DNA from: Clavulina sp. PMI_390
Taxonomy: Eukaryota > Basidiomycota > Agaricomycetes > Cantharellales > Hydnaceae
Direction: 5' to 3'
Assembly (NCBI GenBank): GCA_015039315.1
Contig: WIDE01000016.1
Coordinates: 336,410-400,409, forward strand
DNA: 64,000 bases
Part shown: positions 58,699-64,000 of the stretch, piece by piece
Numbering within the stretch: position 1 is the stretch's first letter
Layout of the letters: each line of letters begins with the position of its first letter
Position numbers and translations under genes: made by a program
The notes under the pieces: model-generated
Database searches by the model: none
What the model was told of the DNA's origin: nothing
What the model saw: the letters and a program-made list of their open reading frames with translations, nothing else

Positions 58699-61623
58699 TT
58701 ATAGCTTGTTCTTAGACTTGGCGGCCTTCTTGGCAGCACGCTTGCGGTTCTCCCAGGACGCCTTGGCTTGTGCTCGCAGTGGGTCCTTCAAGATCTTGCC
58801 GGCCGGGTTGGTAGGCAACGGTGCGTGAGCTTTCGAGACCAACACCATGACGGGGACAGCGAATGCGGGCAGCCTGTGATAAATGGGTCGTTGAGAATTT
58901 CTATCAACTAAAAGTGAGAAAAAATCAATAGCCTACCTTTCCCGGACGCCTGCCAACAGCTCCTCTTCAGTAACGTCCATCCCGTGTTTCGGCACCACAA
59001 ATGCAGCGGGGAGCTCGCCGAGTCGCTGATCAGGGACACCGACGGCAGCGCACGAGAGAACTCGCTCATCATCGTAGAAGGCGTTCTCCACCGAGACGGC
59101 GTCCTGAGAGAAAGAGAGAAAAGAAAGATTCAGCATGTGCTAAACGTTAGTCGCTGAAATTAGCGCATGCTTACGATGTTCTCTCCACCACGGATAATAA
59201 GATCCTTGACTACGAGCCAAAAACCAATCAGTTTAGCAGGTTAACATTGATCGCCTACTTAGCGTACTGACCTCGTCCTTTGATGTACAAGAAGCCTTCC
59301 TTATCAACATAGCCAAGGTCTTCTGAGTTGAACCAGCCATCCTTCGTCAGGACCTTGTTCGTTGCCTCTGTATCATATGAGGTTGTTCAGTTGCTTGTGT
59401 AGATATAGAGAGGAGAGTGTTGCACTCACTCGGGTTCTTGTAGTACCCATTCATGACCTGAGGGCCGTGCCTAGCAAGAGAGTTACACCTTTAGAGAACA
59501 AGCAATCCTGCGAGACATCAAGGGACTAGGGACTAACATCCAGATCTCGCCGATCTCTCCGACTGCACATTCCTTCTGTGTCTTCGGGTCGATGATCAAG
59601 AGGTCCGTGGTCACGAAAGGCAGGCCGCTGTAGGGACCCCGAGTAAGCAGGCGTTCTACATGGGGGTTGGGAGGACAAATGAAATTGTACGAACGTCGAG
59701 AGCGGGCGGGCCGTCGAGTCTTCTCCACAAACATTGATGCATCCAGCGCAAGTCTCAGTGAGACCGTATCCTTGACCACTAGAATGAAAATCAACAGTAT
59801 TGTAGAAGGATTGAGTCAGTGAGAATCAAAAGTACTCGGCTGCCCGCTTGGGGACGTACTTGGCTACACCTCCATCATGCAACTTGGGGACATTGCGCGC
59901 AATCTGAGGCGGAGCTGGTGCTCCTCCGTACGAGATCAGATCAAGGTAGGTCTTGGTCTTGAGGAACTTCTCATTCTCGAGCAGATCGAGAGCGATAGAA
60001 GGGACCCTGAATGAAAGAGATTGGAAATGAAGTGCCATACCAAGCACAGTGGATCAGGTCAGGAAAAGCAATTTGACTTGAAATTCGAGCAGTCATTAAT
60101 CGTTGAGTGACTCACCCTCCGGTAGTGGTGATTTTCTCTTTTATGAGCAGATCTATTCCTTGCTCCACATCCCACTTCCTCATCAACACGATCTTGCCAC
60201 CGAGCAACGTGGACCCCAATAGGACAGCCATGCACCCCGTGACATGGAACAAGGGAATAGTCAAAAGGAACGATTTCTGTAGTGGGGGAGGAGTCGCCAA
60301 GTCGGGAATCTCGCCTCGTCGAAGCGTGGCGCGGAGGACATTGATAATGCCTTGGAAGGCCGACGTGAGGTTGCCGAGTTGATGGGCCAGCACGCCTTTC
60401 GGCATACCAGTTCTATATGACAACGTCGAAGAGAAATATTGTTATTGTTCAGGACCAGTTTCCTTCGTGCAAAAAGGAGAGCTAGTCGACTTACGTTCCA
60501 GAGGTGAAGAAGATAGACCCGTCATCGCCCCACTCGCAGGGTGATTCCTTCTTCCAAGATTCGCTCGTCGCAATCTTTTCATGCTTCGTGTTCGGGCCCA
60601 TAACCTTGTCCCAATCGTCGACGTCCTTGAGCTTCATGGCCGCCTTGGTCGTCTTCTCTCCATCGTGAGACCTCTTGATGACGACGAAGATGCCCGTTGC
60701 CTCGCTTTCGGCCTGGATGTCTGCAAGATGTGAGGTGAGTCTCACAGCGCGCTGAGCATCGAGGATGATGACTTTGGGTGTGGTGAGCGTGAGACAGTGG
60801 GAGATGACGGGGCCTGGGGAGAACGCGTTCACGCAGACGGGTACGGCACCGAGAAGATGTGCAGCCCAGTATGCGATCACCCACTATAAATAACGAGATC
60901 GGTGGGAAGTGTCATAAAGCCATGCGAGTAAGGCGTCGAGAGAAATAGTGTGCAGCGGCGGTGTAGTTTAGTCGCAAGCCGCCCAATTCGTAGTCCAGAG
61001 CGACGTAGAGAAAATGAAGGGTGCGTGAGGATTTGGATCTGTGAGTTGATTGCTATTCCCCAAAACAAGCGATGCCCGAAGACACGCGCACAAGCAAGTT
61101 GTGCACAGTGCGCGATAGCAAGGTTTCCACTTACCTCGTTGTAGTTCCTCATGACGATTGCAACGCGATCGCCCTTGTGGACGTCGTAGACATCGCGGAA
61201 GATGCTCGCCGCCCGACTTGCGGCGTCAAACGTCTGCTTGTACGTATAGCGCTCGTCCTCGAACACGAGATAATCCGCGTTGGCGTTTTTCTGCACAGAG
61301 CCCAAGAAAAACAGTCGTAGATTCTAAGGGATGCGGGGTAGAAGGCGGCCCGGAAGTGGGGAAGGCCGGAGCCGGAAACACGATGTCAGTCAAAGCTTCG
61401 ACTCGCCTGAACTACTCAAGCCCACTAGTTGTAGTATCAAGGACAAAAATGGTAAAAGACATACGGGAGGAGTAGGCTTGAAGACCTTTAGAACGCGTCC
61501 GTTCACAACGGCGCTCTGAACTTCCAACGGGGCGCCCGGGCCATGGAGGATCTGGTTACATTGCTGCATGGTCCTCTTCGGAACCCATGTGAACTCAGCT
61601 GGAGGGTTTGCGTCCTTGCTCAT
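58699..61623 (-). CDS. AMP-forming acyl-CoA synthetase / ligase
   Basis: Activates a carboxylic acid to its acyl-CoA through an acyl-adenylate (ANL superfamily). The ATG at 61623 starts MSKDANPPAEFTWVPKRTMQ. The substrate-side N-domain has YLVFEDERYTYKQTFDAASR and GDRVAIVMRNYNE. The P-loop is split by an intron as GSIFFTSGT/TGMPKGVLAHQ. TIPLFHVTGC, LISYGGAPAPPQIA and GQGYGLTE follow. The hinge and C-domain have YIKGRVKDLIIRGGENI and VSVENAFYDDERVLSCAAVG, with the acylation Lys in the PAGKILKDPLR segment. About ten introns; near 580 residues. It ends KSKNKL, where NKL resembles a weak peroxisomal PTS1. It could be a medium/long-chain or 4-coumarate-like ligase; the substrate cannot be told. 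Confidence 0.9.
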
Positions 61624-62763
61624 CTTCTAGTATCAAAGCAAGGGGGAAAGTATGGATGAGCGAAACCAAACGTAGCCCAAAAGTATACGGTTGGGAAGAG
61701 GAGGAACAAGAGGCAGAGCCTGAGCGTGGGTAAGGTTCTCCGACGGGTCCTATATATTTCGGCCCCAGACACGGCCAGGAACTGGTCATTGGACCTGACA
61801 TCATCAACAAGTACCGTATCTTATCGCATCCTAAATGGCTTTTCCGACAGGTCATGCCTGAAGTTTGCGCCGATTGGTTTGGACAGCTGTCCCGGATAAT
61901 ATCTTGGCTGTGTCGTCCTTCCCAGAAAACGCAGTGGTGCAAAACTCCACCTCAGCACGTCGCCTATTTGGGGATCATTGACTCACCAAATCAATGCCCC
62001 AGGCGAGGTCTGCATTGCCCGAGGTGCCCCGCGCGCTGATACATGGTCGCCTGCGGCCAAGAATAACGAGGATTTTCCAAACCAACCGGCGATGAGCCGT
62101 GCGTCGAGTATCATGCGGCCTCCGTACCCCGCAGTAGGCCAAGGCCGTTCCACGTTAGCTCGCCCCACTTCGTTGGTCAAGGCGCTGTGTTCGATGTGAT
62201 TGGCGCTCAAGGGAGGCGACATGGGGTTTCTGCCTTGTTATGCTTTAGCAAATACGAGCCTCAAGGTAATAATGATTTTTTTGCATATGCAATGGAATGT
62301 ATAATAGATCGAGGTAAGGAAAAGATAGTGGATCGCGATCAAACAGTAGCTTTTCTAAAGGGTGTCCATGAAGCTACGGCGAGAGCAGAATGAGTACTAA
62401 AGTAATCCCTGGTATCCCAATACCATGTAACGTAAGTCGGATGAGGCTCACCTGCAAGGCTGGTATGTCTAATGTGTTGGTTATTTAATGTAGATTGGTG
62501 AGTCCCGCGCCCCTTACGAGGGGAATCGATAGGGTCCTCAATCGTATAGGGAAGTTCTTCAATGTCGTGGTGAATATGATCGTTGTTGTTGGATAAGGAG
62601 TGTGATATAGAAATGGTTCTTGGAACAGCTCGACTGCAGAGATTGGATCGTTCGATAGTCTTCTAGGGTTATTTTCTGTGGAGAAAAGCAAAATAGATGG
62701 GGGGCTGAGAGTGATTCAGGTGCTTCGGTGCTGGCACGTCTGAGATTGGCGCAATCAAGAATG
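61624..62763. other. Intergenic region upstream of the acyl-CoA synthetase
   Basis: 1.1 kb with no supportable gene. It contains a 12-bp perfect palindrome, TTGCATATGCAA (62281-62292), next to a T-run. Confidence 0.45.
62281..62292. promoter_or_regulatory. 12-bp perfect palindrome TTGCATATGCAA
   Basis: A self-complementary 12-mer after a run of T, about 660 bp upstream of the acyl-CoA synthetase start and 470 bp downstream of the membrane protein stop. Its role is unknown; it could be a dimeric-factor site. Confidence 0.3.
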
Positions 62764-63814
62764 TCAAGTGTGCGAGGATGGCGAGTTTTCGTCAGTCTCT
62801 TGGTAATGATCGTAATCTTGATGAGCTTCGTTCACATCTTGAAATTTGTGTGGCTCCAAGCGATATTCCATACCCTGCCTTGGAGGGGTCGGCGGTGTGG
62901 CAGGAGATTCGAGAGCCCTAAGTCTCGCAGCGCCTTGTAAGTCCTGATGAGTAGAGATTGAGAGATTGACACCGTCTTCAACGTTGGGAGAAGAGCTAGA
63001 TCCACCATCCTCTCTTGTGTCCTGCCCGTCCTTTGATCCTGTGGTATACAGCGGAAGTGTACCACCCGATCCGGTTCGCAGATACATCGGCAGCACATCA
63101 GATTCTTTCTCAAGATTTCCACCCAATCCCTCTGCTTCTCGAGCACCATTGGCACCTGTCCGACGTCCATTCGTAGTACTAGCTTGATCCTTCATCTCGA
63201 ACAAATGTCCGCCCCCTCGAGCACCTGCTAAACCAAACGCGTTCGACGGAAGGGACAGAATCCATCGGAATGAGAATTTAGGAACAAGGGAGCGAGAAGA
63301 TGGAGGCGAGAGTGAAAGTTTCGAAAAGCAGAAGCAGTTGCGGAGCTTGGCTGGTATGAGGTGCTGCCCGCGTCGGAGCCACCACCCATGCACGGCTGCC
63401 GAGAGAACTTGAAGCGAAAGGTAAACCAAACTGGGAAGCAAGACGAGGAAAATTAGGCACGTAACGCATGATAACACCGAGAAGTACCGACGCGAGAAAG
63501 AGAATCAAGATGATCAAGGCAACCACAGCTATCCCTCCGAATACCAGGACTTCGATCTGTTTCAGACAGCAAAGAAGGACAGTTAGTCATCTTCAATATT
63601 TTATAGACCCTCTGATCGGCCGCCTTTTGGTTCGCTCAATGGCGAATGGACTCACCATTATCCCAACACCTTGACACACTTTATCGTGTTTATCACAGTC
63701 TGAACCCGTTGAAGTGGCGATAGCCGCCGAAGCCGTGACAGTAATTGTGCTAAGTGGAGTCGGGGGTGAGTTCAGAGTTACAGTTACCATTGAGGCACTC
63801 GCTGATGCCGACAT
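62764..63814 (-). CDS. Single-pass membrane protein with Ser/Thr-rich short ectodomain, function unknown
   Basis: The first true ATG in frame is 63814 (MSASASASMVTVTLNSPP). About 50 residues of Ser/Thr/Val/Ala with two cysteines (SDCDKHDKVCQG) are spliced to a strong helix, IEVLVFGGIAVVALIILILF. A basic stretch (LRRGQHLIPAKLRN) follows; the splice joining the helix to it is uncertain. The cytoplasmic tail of about 200 residues is disordered, with RTGSGGTLPLYTTGS and ALESPATPPTPPRQG. It ends ETDENSPSSHT (TGA at 62764). No cleavable signal peptide is seen, so N-out orientation is likely. Its layout matches the gene at 25164-26032. Confidence 0.6.
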
Positions 63815-64000
63815 TGTTGGCGGAACTAGGGGAATCGAGGTCTCGAACAAAGTTCGCGGTCATCACGCTCAGGGCACGTGTGTGTGTTTGAAAGGCAGGA
63901 GTAGTCTATTCTCTCAATTAATATGTTGCTTTTTATCTGGATAATCATGTATGAGTAGGGCCGGTATACATGCGCCGTCAGGTTGACCACAAATCTGCCC

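Overview
This 64 kb window is nuclear DNA of a filamentous fungus, most likely a basidiomycete (Agaricomycetes-like). Genes are broken by many short GT-AG introns, mostly about 50-70 nt. Intergenic gaps range from about 100 bp to 2.1 kb, genes lie on both strands, and the recognisable products are fungal. I see no CRISPR array, rRNA, convincing tRNA, transposon or virus. The order or genus cannot be fixed by eye. Exon coordinates given below come from reading splice sites by hand.

Layout. 0.5-10 kb holds a DHA2-type MFS transporter (-), an amidohydrolase-3 enzyme (+) and an aldehyde dehydrogenase (-), which looks like a small catabolic neighbourhood. 10.9-14.2 kb holds a divergent pair: proteasome assembly chaperone 2 (-) and the GPI-anchor subunit GPI1/PIG-Q (+). 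14.8-25 kb is rich in nuclear genes for mitochondria: the F1Fo-ATPase inhibitor INH1 (+), ATP synthase subunit h ATP14 (+) and mitochondrial RNA polymerase RPO41 (-), with a cyclophilin (-) and an unrecognised acidic protein (-) between them. 25-28 kb holds a single-pass Ser/Thr-rich membrane protein (+) and a Tea1-like kelch protein (-) that stops right after the propeller. 30-38 kb holds a secreted intradiol dioxygenase (+), a short-chain dehydrogenase (+), ribosomal protein L17/uL22 (-) and an enoyl-CoA hydratase (-). 39.9-43.3 kb is a large low-complexity membrane protein (+). 44-50 kb is a divergent pair: the nucleolar RRM protein NOP4 (-) and uroporphyrinogen-III synthase (+). 52-57.7 kb is a 1549-residue KIN4-type kinase with a C-terminal KA1-like end (+). 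58.7-61.6 kb is an acyl-CoA synthetase (-), and 62.8-63.8 kb is another single-pass membrane protein (-). A cut-off C-terminus of an unknown gene lies at the left edge.

How they work together. Most genes are housekeeping and unrelated. Two loose themes show: mitochondrial energy metabolism and expression (INH1, ATP14, RPO41, with HEM4, ALDH and acyl-CoA enzymes further off), and uptake or oxidation of small molecules (MFS, amidohydrolase, ALDH, dioxygenase, SDR). No clear undescribed multi-gene system stands out. The best leads are the truncated kelch gene, three architecture-alike single-pass proteins of unknown function, the shortened GPI1 N-terminus, introns whose retention would change protein ends, an intronic hairpin over a 5' splice site, and a structured 2.1 kb leader region ahead of the KIN4 kinase.
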